Under the pieces are notes generated by a model. That model saw nothing but the letters and a program-made list of their open reading frames with translations, ran no database searches and was not told where the DNA came from. A program made the translations under genes and the position numbers. DNA of 64,000 nucleotides, taken from positions 434,001 to 498,000 of the forward strand of contig JACKNO010000003.1 of the NCBI GenBank assembly GCA_024234815.1, in the 5' to 3' direction. Source of the stretch: Pseudomonadales bacterium (GTDB taxonomy: Bacteria > Pseudomonadota > Gammaproteobacteria > Pseudomonadales > Halieaceae). This document shows, piece after piece, positions 7,242 through 15,692 of the stretch; position 1 is the first letter of the stretch; each line of letters starts with the position of its first letter.

Positions 7242-9839
7242 CTAGTTGTGCACGTCGGGGAAGAATGCCATTGCCTTCATTTCCGCGGTTTTCAGGGCCT
7301 TTTCGCCGGCGGCTTCAAGCAGTCGCAGCCGCAGTTGCTCGCGCAGCGCCTGGAATTTCTGCTGCTGCGCCTGGTTCAGCAGCGGCGATATTTTGGCGTC
7401 GAAGGACACGCCCAGCTTGCGCAGTGCCTCCAGCTTCTGCTCGTCGTTGAGCTTCGCATCCTTGTTGACCTCGCCAAGCTGCTTCAACTCCTGCTCCAGC
7501 AAAGGCACGATCTGCTGCTTTTGCTGTTCGGTCAGCCCCAGCTCAATCGAGAACAGGTTGGCCACTGCGGTCAGCGGGTTGGTAGCGGTCTGCGGCGTCG
7601 GAATGATTTCATAGTTGGCAAAACCAAACTCGTTACTGCGTGCCGCGTAATAGGTGTCGCCGAGCTTGTAGAACGTGAAGGAGTAGGGCTCCTGCGCCAC
7701 CGGGATGACGAGCTTGTTACCCTCAACATGGTAGGCATAGTTGGTACCCGCGTAACCGTCACGCACCATATTACCGAAGCCGCTTGGCATGTTCGCGTTC
7801 AAGCCCACCCGGTACATGATGGCCATCCCCTCGGTGGTGAAGTTCTGGCTGAACTGTTCACCGGTGACATTGTTGCGCATCCAGAATGCCTTGCCGACAA
7901 CGAGGTCCTTTAACTGTGACTCGTTCATCGCGTTGGCACCCTCCTCCAGTAGCTCGACGACCGTCATGCCCGCCGGCGCCTGCTTGCGCGCATCCGCGGA
8001 AGGTGTGTACCAGATCGGCGAGCTCCAGGCGCGCTCCTGCCCCGTCAGAGGCACAGTGTCGGGGGGCGCCAGCCCGGATTGAACGGCCTGGATCAGCGTC
8101 CAGCGCGGCGTCGGAATCTCCAGCACACGGGCGTAGTAGAAGGCGTGCTGGCTGGCGTCGAACTCGGGATCGGTCCACACCGTCTTGAGTTCGGTCGCGC
8201 CGACATCATTGCTGTAGGTGGCCCTGTCGAGATCCACTGTGCTTGCAATCGCGGGCACGCGGTGTGACCACTTATTGGGCTTGCGGTCGCCGGACCAGGC
8301 AACATCGTAGACCTGCTCGAAGCTCTGCCCGTTCTGCGTCCAGCCCTTGACGATCTGTATCCTGTCGAGATTGCCGGAGGTCGGGTCCTTCACCGCCCAC
8401 ACGACGAACGACGGCGCTGTGCCCTTGCCACCTGTGGGCATTGACGGCAGGTCCGCACCCATCGGCACGCCAGCCGCGTAGGACTTTTTGACCCAGTCAC
8501 CCGCCTCCAGGATATCCTTGTTATACGACCAGCCGCCGAACAGGCGCACCCTGATGCGCGGGCCGCTGACACCGAAGGTCTCCTTGCGGTGCATGCCATC
8601 CCAGATCGACTCGCGGCTGTTTTCCTCGGCCCATACGCCGGTCAGCCCGCCGGGATTTTCCAGGCGCACGTCCATGGTGCCGCCGATCAGAAAACCGGCG
8701 AAGCGCCGCTCGACCGTACCGTCCGTATCGGCATGCATACCGAAGAAATTGTCATGGCGGTAGGAACTGGCGCTATTGTGCGAATCGGAGCCGCCCGCCA
8801 TGCCGAACCGGTAGGGGTTGTAGCCGCGCTGGTCCTGCATCGCAATGCCGTCCTTCAATGCCTGCCGCGCAAAGCTGCCGTGGATGCGGTCGATGCGGCC
8901 GACGTCGGCGGGCAGGCCGAGGATGGCCTGGTACATCTCGTAGCTGGCGAACTCGTCGTTGGGCGACAGCAGGGGATGCGTTTCAGACTGCCCCTTGCCC
9001 TGCTTGATCTCAATCAGGCGCTCGTTGCGCATACGCGACTCGGCCCAGGCGGCATCAATCGGCCGCCCGGTAGTCTCATCGACATCTGTCGGGTACATCC
9101 AGCCGTCGCTGACGTTGGCATTGTGCGAAATCGCCAGCAGTTCGTTGCCGGCCTTGCGCTGGGTATCCATCCACTTCCACAGCTCCGTGGGGACATTGGA
9201 GTCCATCGCGCTGAAAGGGTAGTCCGGCACATTGGCGCAGTCACGGAAAAAGACATTGCGGTGCAGATTGCGCTGCCCCGGCATCGAGGTCCATTCATAG
9301 GAGCAGAACGCGGTGAACTTGCCGGGCTCATTGGCCTCGTCGGCGATCTTGACGTTTTCCTTCCACACCGTGGACGTCACTTTCGGATTCATAAAGGCTG
9401 GCACCGGCGGGCTGGCAGCCAGCTTGAGCAGGTAGGAAAAGACCTTGCTCACGTCTGCCGGGTTGTTCGGGTCCTTGAGGATCAGGGGCTGCGCTTCCGG
9501 CAGTTTGCTCACGTAGGAGCCCGGGGTATTGGCTTGCTTGGTGACGCCGACGTATTCCGAGTGATCGGTCACGCCCATGAAATCCAGCGGCGTGTCGATC
9601 CTGATGTCGTAGCCCATCGGGTGCTTGATGGTCTCGCCCCTGGCGTATTTGTAGGCATCCGCCGGGCCTGTGATGCGGTTGCCAAAGACCCAGGCGTCGA
9701 CCGACCAACTGGTGTGCAGGTGCGTCTCGCCGAAGTAGGCATTGCGCTCGGGGTTCTTCTCCTCGGCCAGGGCCAGTCCGCTGGCAAGACTGGACGCCAG
9801 CAGGGCCAACATCGAATACTTCGTTGTAAGGGGATTCAT
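7242..9839 (-). CDS. Periplasmic DUF3604 (PHP-like) protein with Spy-like tail
   Basis: The 865-residue product has a signal peptide (ending near LALAEE) and the DUF3604 domain. Its metal motifs follow the PHP order: HLH in GETHLHTSW (His40, His42), TDHSEY (Asp92, His93), ISHNAN and GGSDSHNS. It therefore looks like a secreted metal-dependent hydrolase of unknown substrate. A tail of about 110 residues (from about 754) is absent from the upstream paralogue. It is amphipathic and helical with LTEQQ and a second L-N-Q-A-Q-Q motif, resembling the Spy/CpxP LTxxQ chaperone fold. It follows the first DUF3604 gene by 93 bp. Confidence 0.85.
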   Translation of the reverse strand: MNPLTTKYSMLALLASSLASGLALAEEKNPERNAYFGETHLHTSWSVDAWVFGNRITGPADAYKYARGETIKHPMGYDIRIDTPLDFMGVTDHSEYVGVTKQANTPGSYVSKLPEAQPLILKDPNNPADVSKVFSYLLKLAASPPVPAFMNPKVTSTVWKENVKIADEANEPGKFTAFCSYEWTSMPGQRNLHRNVFFRDCANVPDYPFSAMDSNVPTELWKWMDTQRKAGNELLAISHNANVSDGWMYPTDVDETTGRPIDAAWAESRMRNERLIEIKQGKGQSETHPLLSPNDEFASYEMYQAILGLPADVGRIDRIHGSFARQALKDGIAMQDQRGYNPYRFGMAGGSDSHNSASSYRHDNFFGMHADTDGTVERRFAGFLIGGTMDVRLENPGGLTGVWAEENSRESIWDGMHRKETFGVSGPRIRVRLFGGWSYNKDILEAGDWVKKSYAAGVPMGADLPSMPTGGKGTAPSFVVWAVKDPTSGNLDRIQIVKGWTQNGQSFEQVYDVAWSGDRKPNKWSHRVPAIASTVDLDRATYSNDVGATELKTVWTDPEFDASQHAFYYARVLEIPTPRWTLIQAVQSGLAPPDTVPLTGQERAWSSPIWYTPSADARKQAPAGMTVVELLEEGANAMNESQLKDLVVGKAFWMRNNVTGEQFSQNFTTEGMAIMYRVGLNANMPSGFGNMVRDGYAGTNYAYHVEGNKLVIPVAQEPYSFTFYKLGDTYYAARSNEFGFANYEIIPTPQTATNPLTAVANLFSIELGLTEQQKQQIVPLLEQELKQLGEVNKDAKLNDEQKLEALRKLGVSFDAKISPLLNQAQQQKFQALREQLRLRLLEAAGEKALKTAEMKAMAFFPDVHN

Positions 9840-9932
9840 AGTGAATTCCTGTTGGCAAGTGGAAAAGAAGACCGGAACCGGAGCACGAGTGATGGACGCT
9901 CAGAACATCAAAACGAGCCGCAGCGCCCGTAC

Positions 9933-12239
9933 TTATGCACCACCAGGATGCGGGTCCTCCCTGATACCCGCTGTTTCGCCCTTACCCAGCGGATTCAGGA
10001 ACACCGGCGGCTTGGTCAGGAATTCGTAGTTGGCATAGCCAAATTCGTTGCTGCGAGCCGCATAGTATTTGTCACCCAGTTTGTACACGGTAATTTCCAG
10101 TGGTGCCTGCGAGAGTGTGGTCACCAGTTTGCCATTGGTGATCTGGTAGGGGGTGGTTTCGCCGCGGTAACCGGCCAGCGCGACATTGCCCGTCAGGCTG
10201 GGCACTTCATTCTCGCTGCCTATGTGCTGCAGGATGCTCTCGCCCTCTTTGGTATACAGCGCTTTAAACTGCTCACCGGTGACGTTATTGCGCAGCCAGA
10301 TGGCCTTGCCCACCAGCAGTTTTTCCAGGCCGGCCTGGTCCAGCGCCACGCCGCCCTGCTTGGTCAGCGCGGCCACGGTCATGCCCTGTGGCGCGGCCTT
10401 GCGGGCCTTGGCATCCGGTGTGTACCAGATAGGGGAACTCCAGGCCCGCTCCTGCACGGTTGCAGGTACGACGTCAGGCGGCGCGATCCCCAGCTGTTTG
10501 GCCTGGATCGTAGTCCAGCGCGGAGTCGGGATTTCCAGCACGCGGGCATAGTAGAACGCGTGCAGGCTGGGATCGAAGTCGGGGTCAGTCCACACCGTCT
10601 TCAACTCGACCGCTCCCACAGTGTTGGTGTAGCTCGCCTCGTCGATGTCCACGGTGCTCTGGATCGCCGGGATGCGCCCCGTCCATTTGCCCGGTTTGCG
10701 ATCACCGGCCCAGGCCACGTCGTATACTTTCTCAAAACTCTGGCCATTCCGGGTCCAGCCCTTGACCACCTGTATGCGATCGAGGTTGCCCGAAGTCGGA
10801 TCCTTGATGGCCCACAGCACGAAGCCGGGTGCCTTGCCTTTCAGGGGCGGCAAGTCACCGCCCATGGGAACGCCGCTGCGGTAGGAGCGCTTCACCCAGT
10901 CTTCGCTGGAGAGTATGTCCTTGTCGTAGTCCCAGCCACCAAAGAAACGCACTTTGATATGCGGGCCGGAGACGCCAAAGGTCTCCTTGCGGTGCATGGC
11001 ATCCCAGATCGACGCGCGGGTATTTTCCTCCGCCCACACGCCGGTCAGGCCGGCCGGACTTTCATAGCGCACGTCGATACCCGCAAAATTGTGGCCCGCC
11101 ATACGCGTCTCGGCGGTGCCGTCTTCCATGGCGTGGCCGCCAAAAAAATTGTCCTGCCGGTAAGGCGCGGCGGTGTTGTGTGCGTCGGCGGCGGCACCGA
11201 AGCCAAATTTATAGGGGTTGTAGCCCCGCACATCCTGCAGCGCCAGGCCGTCCTTGAGGGCCTGGCGACCGTAGCTGCCAATCAGCTTGTTGACGCGCCC
11301 TTCTGTCGCAGGCAGCCCCAGCAGCACGCTCATGATCGCGTAGTTGGCGAATTCGTCATTCGGCGACAACAGCGGGTGAGTCTCGGACTGGCCCTTCATC
11401 TGCGTGATTTCGACCAGGCGCTCATTGCGCATGCGTGATTCGGCCCAGGCGGCGTCGATAGGACGGCCCATGCTGTCCACATCGGTGGGGTACATCCAGC
11501 CGTCGGACAGGTTTGCGTTGTGGGAAATGGCCAGCAATTCATTGCCGGCCTTGCGCTGCGCATCCATCCACTTCCACAGCTCTTCAGGATGCCACGAGTC
11601 AAGCGCCGTGTAGGGCGCCACCGGTACCTTGGCGCAGTCGCGGAAGAAAATATTGCGGTGCAGGTTGCGATTCTCGGTCTGCGAAGTCCATTCGTAGGAA
11701 CAAAACGCGGTGAACTTGCCAGGCTCGTTGGCGGCATCGGCGATATTGATGTTTTCCTTCCAGATCGGCCCCGTGACTTCGGGCTTCATGAGCTCCTTGA
11801 TTGGCGGCTGCGAAAACAAACTCACCATCGTCAGAAACGCGCGCTGCTGCTGCTCTTTGCTGTTGGGATCGGTCATGATCAGACCCTGGACCTGGGGCAG
11901 TTTACTGGCGAAGGAACCGGGCGTATTCGCCATCTTGCTGATGCCGATGTACTCGGAATGGTCCGTGACGCCCATAAAGTCCAAGGGCGTATCAATCTTG
12001 ATGTCGTATCCCAGGGGATGCTTGATGGTCTCGCCCTTGGCGTACTTGTAGGCGTCGGCCGGCCCGGTGAGTTTGTTGCCAAACAGCCAGGCGTCCGGTG
12101 ACCAACTGGTGTGCAGGTGGGTTTCGCCAAAGTAGGCGTTGCGCTCGGGGTTGGGAGCTTCAGCGGACGTGCCTGCACTGAAAGCCAGGGACGCCACTAC
12201 CAGGGACATACGAAATCTTCCGGGGCTTGCCAGCGTCAT
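9933..12239 (-). CDS. Periplasmic DUF3604 (PHP-like) protein
   Basis: I place the start at 12239, where MTLASPGRFRMSLVVASLAF follows a GAGGTGG ribosome site; longer frames would run through the operator array. The 768-residue product has a signal peptide and a full DUF3604 domain with PHP-type metal motifs (His41/His43 in GETHLHTSW, Asp93/His94 in TDHSEY, ISHNANLSDG, AADAHNT). The last motif reads ADAH rather than the SDSH of the paralogue. It is first in a minus-strand set with the second DUF3604, parvulin, hupE-like and lipoprotein genes. An array of three direct repeats lies 62 bp upstream. Confidence 0.85.
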   Translation of the reverse strand: MTLASPGRFRMSLVVASLAFSAGTSAEAPNPERNAYFGETHLHTSWSPDAWLFGNKLTGPADAYKYAKGETIKHPLGYDIKIDTPLDFMGVTDHSEYIGISKMANTPGSFASKLPQVQGLIMTDPNSKEQQQRAFLTMVSLFSQPPIKELMKPEVTGPIWKENINIADAANEPGKFTAFCSYEWTSQTENRNLHRNIFFRDCAKVPVAPYTALDSWHPEELWKWMDAQRKAGNELLAISHNANLSDGWMYPTDVDSMGRPIDAAWAESRMRNERLVEITQMKGQSETHPLLSPNDEFANYAIMSVLLGLPATEGRVNKLIGSYGRQALKDGLALQDVRGYNPYKFGFGAAADAHNTAAPYRQDNFFGGHAMEDGTAETRMAGHNFAGIDVRYESPAGLTGVWAEENTRASIWDAMHRKETFGVSGPHIKVRFFGGWDYDKDILSSEDWVKRSYRSGVPMGGDLPPLKGKAPGFVLWAIKDPTSGNLDRIQVVKGWTRNGQSFEKVYDVAWAGDRKPGKWTGRIPAIQSTVDIDEASYTNTVGAVELKTVWTDPDFDPSLHAFYYARVLEIPTPRWTTIQAKQLGIAPPDVVPATVQERAWSSPIWYTPDAKARKAAPQGMTVAALTKQGGVALDQAGLEKLLVGKAIWLRNNVTGEQFKALYTKEGESILQHIGSENEVPSLTGNVALAGYRGETTPYQITNGKLVTTLSQAPLEITVYKLGDKYYAARSNEFGYANYEFLTKPPVFLNPLGKGETAGIREDPHPGGA

Positions 12240-12300
12240 GAATCCACCTCGTTCTCTATATTCGTTGAAGGGTATCTTCCGCAGCACTACACAAGAAGTA

Positions 12301-12357
12301 TTTACATTTGACGACTTTCTAATTACTTTTGGCGACATTATTTTTGCGTTCGGCGAC
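12301..12357 (-). promoter_or_regulatory. Operator array B: three 15-bp direct repeats, 21-bp period
   Basis: Read on the minus strand, toward the DUF3604 gene, the repeats are GTCGCCGAACGCAAA (12357-12343), GTCGCCAAAAGTAAT (12336-12322) and GTCGTCAAATGTAAA (12315-12301), each separated by 6 bp. A 21-bp period puts the sites on one face of the helix, as expected for an AraC-type activator. The same array lies upstream of the cupin gene at 13441-13497. Confidence 0.8.
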
Positions 12358-12411
12358 AGGGTCGATCCGCACCCGCAGTCAATACGCGCCAGGGGTCGTG
12401 GCTCCGGGCCG
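12358..12411 (+). pseudogene. Remnant of the 5' end of a second araC-type gene
   Basis: Directly after array B, in the same relative position that the araC ATG has next to array A, the plus strand reads RVDPHPQSIRARGRGSGPL. This aligns with the start of the intact regulator (MTEFPAHSIRARGLYGFGPL) with the ATG changed to AGG and one codon missing. The match stops at the 3' end of the intact convergent araC gene. It is a short decayed duplicate of an araC start. Confidence 0.65.
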
Positions 12412-13440
12412 TTATTGCCTTTCCCGGCTACCCTGCCGGCGCAGCACATTCGGCGTCTGTGCAAACCAGCGCAGGCAGGCGCGGTTCAGCGAGGTCTGGC
12501 TGCTATAGCCAAGCAGGGCGGCCACCTGGCTGAGCGGGATCACGGATTGGGCGAGGTATTCGCTGGCGCGAGTGCGCCGCACCCGGTCGACAATGTCCCT
12601 GAACACCAGATCCTGCGCCTGCAGGCGGCGTTCAAGCGTGCGCGGGTGCTGGCCCATCTGCCCGGCAATGAGCTTGATCGAGGCGCCGCCCGCCGAGAGC
12701 TGACGGTCGACCAGCACCTCGACCTGGCGCCCGATATCCAGCGGAAAACGGCGCATTTCATTGCCGACAAAGCGCTCCCCCATCTGCCGCAGACTGGCAT
12801 CATTACTGTCTATGCGCTGTGCGAGTAAACGTGTCGGGAAAAGCAGTTCGTCGTGCGCCTGGGCCATGCGCACCGGGCAATCGAAGTAGCGCGCGTATTC
12901 CCCGGCCGTCAGGCCACGCTCGTGGCGAAAGTGCACACGCCAGTTTTCCCGCGCAGACAGGGTGACCATGCATAGAAATCGGTAGGCCACCATGTAGGTC
13001 AGTTCCATGAGCTGCCGGCGCGGGGCACCGGAGTCGAGGCTGAGGCTATAACGTATGCCGCTCAAATCTTCGTCCGGATGCTCGACCAGGCCCAGCTTCG
13101 CGCCCGAAGAGTGATACGGCAGGTGGCGGGCAATGCCCTCCAGCGCCTCACCGATCGTGGCCGAGTTGAGCGCGATCATCGCCACCAGGCCAAGCACCGC
13201 GATGCCCTGCTCCTGGCCCAGTAACAGGCTGAAGTCCGGGCGCTCCAGGCGGTCCGCCGCGAGTTCGAGCAGGTCCGCCATGTCGGATATCGGCAGCGTG
13301 GACTCGGGATCTGAAATCACATTCGCGGAAATGCCGCAGGCCGCCAGTAATGCCTCGGGATCACCGCCCAGCGAAATCACCAGGGGTCCGAAGCCATACA
13401 GGCCCCGGGCGCGAATGGAATGCGCAGGGAATTCAGTCAT
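12412..13440 (-). CDS. AraC-family transcriptional regulator
   Basis: The 342-residue protein starts at MTEFPAHSIRARG; a longer frame would translate the operator array as a 7-residue repeat and is rejected. No clear ribosome site precedes this ATG. The N-terminal domain is the arabinose-binding-like ligand domain common in regulators of lipid and aromatic catabolism (GGDPEALLAACGI ... FSLLLGQEQGIAVLG). The C-terminal third is a double helix-turn-helix (IKLIAGQMGQHPRTLERRLQ and LSQVAALLGYSSQTSLNRA). Array A begins at the base before its start codon, so autoregulation is likely, with control of the cupin operon and of the DUF3604 operon via array B. Confidence 0.9.
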   Translation of the reverse strand: MTEFPAHSIRARGLYGFGPLVISLGGDPEALLAACGISANVISDPESTLPISDMADLLELAADRLERPDFSLLLGQEQGIAVLGLVAMIALNSATIGEALEGIARHLPYHSSGAKLGLVEHPDEDLSGIRYSLSLDSGAPRRQLMELTYMVAYRFLCMVTLSARENWRVHFRHERGLTAGEYARYFDCPVRMAQAHDELLFPTRLLAQRIDSNDASLRQMGERFVGNEMRRFPLDIGRQVEVLVDRQLSAGGASIKLIAGQMGQHPRTLERRLQAQDLVFRDIVDRVRRTRASEYLAQSVIPLSQVAALLGYSSQTSLNRACLRWFAQTPNVLRRQGSRERQ

Positions 13441-13497
13441 GTCGCTGAATGTAAACGCCGCGTCGCCCAAAGTAAACGTCCGGGCGTCAAATGAAAA
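13441..13497 (+). promoter_or_regulatory. Operator array A: three 15-bp direct repeats, 21-bp period
   Basis: Read toward the cupin gene the repeats are GTCGCTGAATGTAAA (13441-13455), GTCGCCCAAAGTAAA (13462-13476) and GGCGTCAAATGAAAA (13483-13497), with 6-bp spacers. Together with array B the consensus is GTCGCCxAAxGTAAA. The array ends 75 bp before the cupin ATG and abuts the araC start codon on the other side. Confidence 0.82.
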
Positions 13498-13572
13498 TAC
13501 GCCATACATTGCCGTTGGCACAATGCATCCCATTAGCTCCCCCATTGCATATCCCGCATCGAGGACAACATC

Positions 13573-14079
13573 ATGGCGCTTCCCGACACTATTACCCACC
13601 AGCACAGGCTGCTGAGCGTGGACACCAATCTCGGCGAACTCCTCAAGGGTCTGTTGCACCCCGGTATCAAGGTCTATCCGCTGTTCCTCGACCCGCACAA
13701 TGGCATCTGGTGCCTGCGCGTCAAGTTCGCCCCCGGCATCACGCTGCCCCTGCACTTCCACACCGGCACCGTGCACCTGTATACCCTGAGCGGCTGCTGG
13801 TACTACAGCGAGTATCCAGACCAGAAGCAGACCGCCGGCATGTACCTGTATGAGCCGGGCGGCTCGGTACACCAGTTCAACACCCCTGCCGACAACAGCG
13901 AAGACACCGACACCTTCATGATCGTCGCCGGCGCGAATATCAACTTCAGCGCCGAAGGTGAGTACCTGGGCATGATGGACGCCGGCATGATCAAGACCTG
14001 GGTGGACACCGGCATCGCGGAACAGGGTTGCGACCAGATGACCTACATCACGCCGCCGGTGGCGCGCTACGCCCGCTGA
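13573..14079 (+). CDS. Cupin dioxygenase-like protein (2,4'-dihydroxyacetophenone dioxygenase type)
   Basis: The 168-residue product is a single-domain cupin. Metal-binding histidines are visible in LPLHFHTGTVHLYTL (motif 1) and EPGGSVHQF (motif 2). It resembles the 2,4'-dihydroxyacetophenone dioxygenase group, which cleaves a C-C bond next to a carbonyl; the actual substrate is not shown. It is the first gene of a plus-strand operon behind array A, followed after 17 bp by the alpha/beta hydrolase. Confidence 0.75.
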   Translation: MALPDTITHQHRLLSVDTNLGELLKGLLHPGIKVYPLFLDPHNGIWCLRVKFAPGITLPLHFHTGTVHLYTLSGCWYYSEYPDQKQTAGMYLYEPGGSVHQFNTPADNSEDTDTFMIVAGANINFSAEGEYLGMMDAGMIKTWVDTGIAEQGCDQMTYITPPVARYAR

Positions 14080-14096
14080 TCCAGGACCAGACCATC

Positions 14097-14945
14097 ATGA
14101 CTGAACAGCAACTCACGGCCGCGAACACGACGCTGAAACGGATTCGGGTCAACGGCATCGAACTGAATGTCATGCTTGCCGGCGAAAGCAACCGTGGCCC
14201 GACGGTTCTGCTGGTGCACGGCTTTCCCGACGACAACGCGGTCTGGCGCAAGCAGATCGCCCCGTTGGTGGCGGCGGGCTATCGCGTCATCGCCCCGGAT
14301 ACCCGCGGCTGCGGCGACAGCGAGATTTCGCCGCGGGAGAAGGATTACCAGGTCGACAACCTGGTCGCCGATCTGGTGGGACTGCTGGATGCTCTCGATA
14401 TCGACCGCGTTCGCCTGGTCGCGCACGACTGGGGCGCCATCATCGGCTGGCGTTTCGTGCTCGCTCACCCGGAGCGTACCGAGCGCTACGTCGCGCTGTC
14501 AGTGGGGCACCCCAATGCCTACGGCCAGGGTGGTATCAGCCAGAAGCTGCGCGGCTATTACATTGTGCTGCTTCAGTTGCGCGGGATCATTGAATTTCTG
14601 GTGACCCGCTTTAACTGGCTTGGGTTTCGTGCCATGACGCGCTTCCCCGGGGAGTTTCCCCGCTGGAAAGCCAGCCTGTCGCGGCCCGGGCGCCTGACGG
14701 CCGGTATGAATTACTACCGCGCCAATCCCGGGATGATGTTCACCCGGGGCTTGCCGGCGGCACAGGTACCGGTCTTTGGCATCTGGAGCAGCGGCGATGG
14801 ATTCCTCACCGAAGATCAAATGCGCGAGTCACAGCGGTACGTGAATGGACCCTGGCGCTATTCCCGAATCGAAGGAGGGAATCACTGGATGCAGCTCGAT
14901 GCGGCGGACAAGCTGAACCCCCTGTTGCTGGATTTCCTGCAATAA
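14097..14945 (+). CDS. Alpha/beta hydrolase, epoxide-hydrolase-like
   Basis: The 282-residue protein starts at MTEQQLTAANTT, 17 bp after the cupin stop. The catalytic arrangement is that of epoxide hydrolases and haloalkane dehalogenases: oxyanion region HGFPDDNAVW, nucleophile Asp111 in VAHDWGAIIG, an acid near residue 235 (SSGDGFLTE) and His263 in GGNHWMQLD. An Asp nucleophile, not Ser, argues against a simple esterase. A cap domain lies between about residues 130 and 225. With the cupin it may process an oxygenated lipid or aromatic compound; the substrate is unknown. Confidence 0.8.
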   Translation: MTEQQLTAANTTLKRIRVNGIELNVMLAGESNRGPTVLLVHGFPDDNAVWRKQIAPLVAAGYRVIAPDTRGCGDSEISPREKDYQVDNLVADLVGLLDALDIDRVRLVAHDWGAIIGWRFVLAHPERTERYVALSVGHPNAYGQGGISQKLRGYYIVLLQLRGIIEFLVTRFNWLGFRAMTRFPGEFPRWKASLSRPGRLTAGMNYYRANPGMMFTRGLPAAQVPVFGIWSSGDGFLTEDQMRESQRYVNGPWRYSRIEGGNHWMQLDAADKLNPLLLDFLQ

Positions 14946-14966
14946 CCCATTGTGGAGGTAAACCCC

Positions 14967-15629
14967 ATGAAATACCGCTTCGAACTTATCCTGGCCCTGG
15001 TCTTCGCGGCGCTCTTTGCGAGCTTCTGCCACTGGCTTAAGCCCGGCAGCGCCATGACGCAGTCCGAGGTAGAGGGATATATCGCCGGGTTCGAACAGAA
15101 CTGGCACATACCGGCGGGCGAAAAAGCCCAATTCATCGCCAATATGCGGACCTGGGGCGAATCGGACGACGGCAAGCCCGTCTACATGATCAACCTGATG
15201 GCCTATTACGACCAGGTTCAGCAAATACCCGGCGTGCCTCCAATTGAAGGCACGGCGGCACAGGTCAACGACTTCTATGAGGACGGCGCGATACCGCGGC
15301 TACTGGAACTCGGTGCCTATCCCATGGTGGCGGGCGAGGCCCACGGCGTACAGTCGCCCGACGGCGTCGAACTACTAGGCCGGGCAGGCATCGAAAACCT
15401 GCAGCGCATCCTGGTGGTGCGCTACCCCAATCGTCGCGCCTTCTTTGAACTGTTTTCCGATCCCGACTACCTCGACGTGATGCCGTACAAGTTCGCCTCG
15501 ATGAACACCACGCTGGTTCCCACTGACGGCACCGTTGTAGTACCGGAACTGCGCTTTGTACTGGGTAGCGTATTGCTGTCGTCGTTCCTGCTGATCGGCT
15601 GGCTGCGGTCGACGCGGCGGCGAGGCTAG
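14967..15629 (+). CDS. Membrane protein with dimeric alpha/beta-barrel-like domain (paralogue 1)
   Basis: The ATG at 14967 has a GGAGG site 9 nt upstream and opens MKYRFELILALVFAALFASF. The 220-residue product has an N-terminal membrane segment and a C-terminal one (FVLGSVLLSSFLLIGWL) followed by basic residues. Between them lies a soluble region with GKPVYMINLMAYY and RILVVRYPNRRAFFELFSDPDY. These patterns resemble DUF1330/EthD-like dimeric alpha-beta barrels, here tethered to the membrane. It is paralogous to the next gene. Function unknown; context suggests a part in the cupin/hydrolase pathway. Confidence 0.7.
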   Translation: MKYRFELILALVFAALFASFCHWLKPGSAMTQSEVEGYIAGFEQNWHIPAGEKAQFIANMRTWGESDDGKPVYMINLMAYYDQVQQIPGVPPIEGTAAQVNDFYEDGAIPRLLELGAYPMVAGEAHGVQSPDGVELLGRAGIENLQRILVVRYPNRRAFFELFSDPDYLDVMPYKFASMNTTLVPTDGTVVVPELRFVLGSVLLSSFLLIGWLRSTRRRG

Positions 15630-15692
15630 ACCAGAACGCACCTGGTGCCGCTGATGTATTGACCACCGAATAGTCATCCTGGGAGATAGAAA

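Noticed and set aside
8589..11438. A 949-codon open frame on the plus strand across both DUF3604 genes
   Set aside because: It is antisense to two well-supported DUF3604 genes. High-GC codon use keeps the opposite frame open; no domain or ribosome site supports it.
13441..13872. Upstream extension of the AraC protein
   Set aside because: The extra frame translates the operator array as a 7-residue repeat and overlaps the cupin gene. The family begins near MTEFPAHSIRARG.
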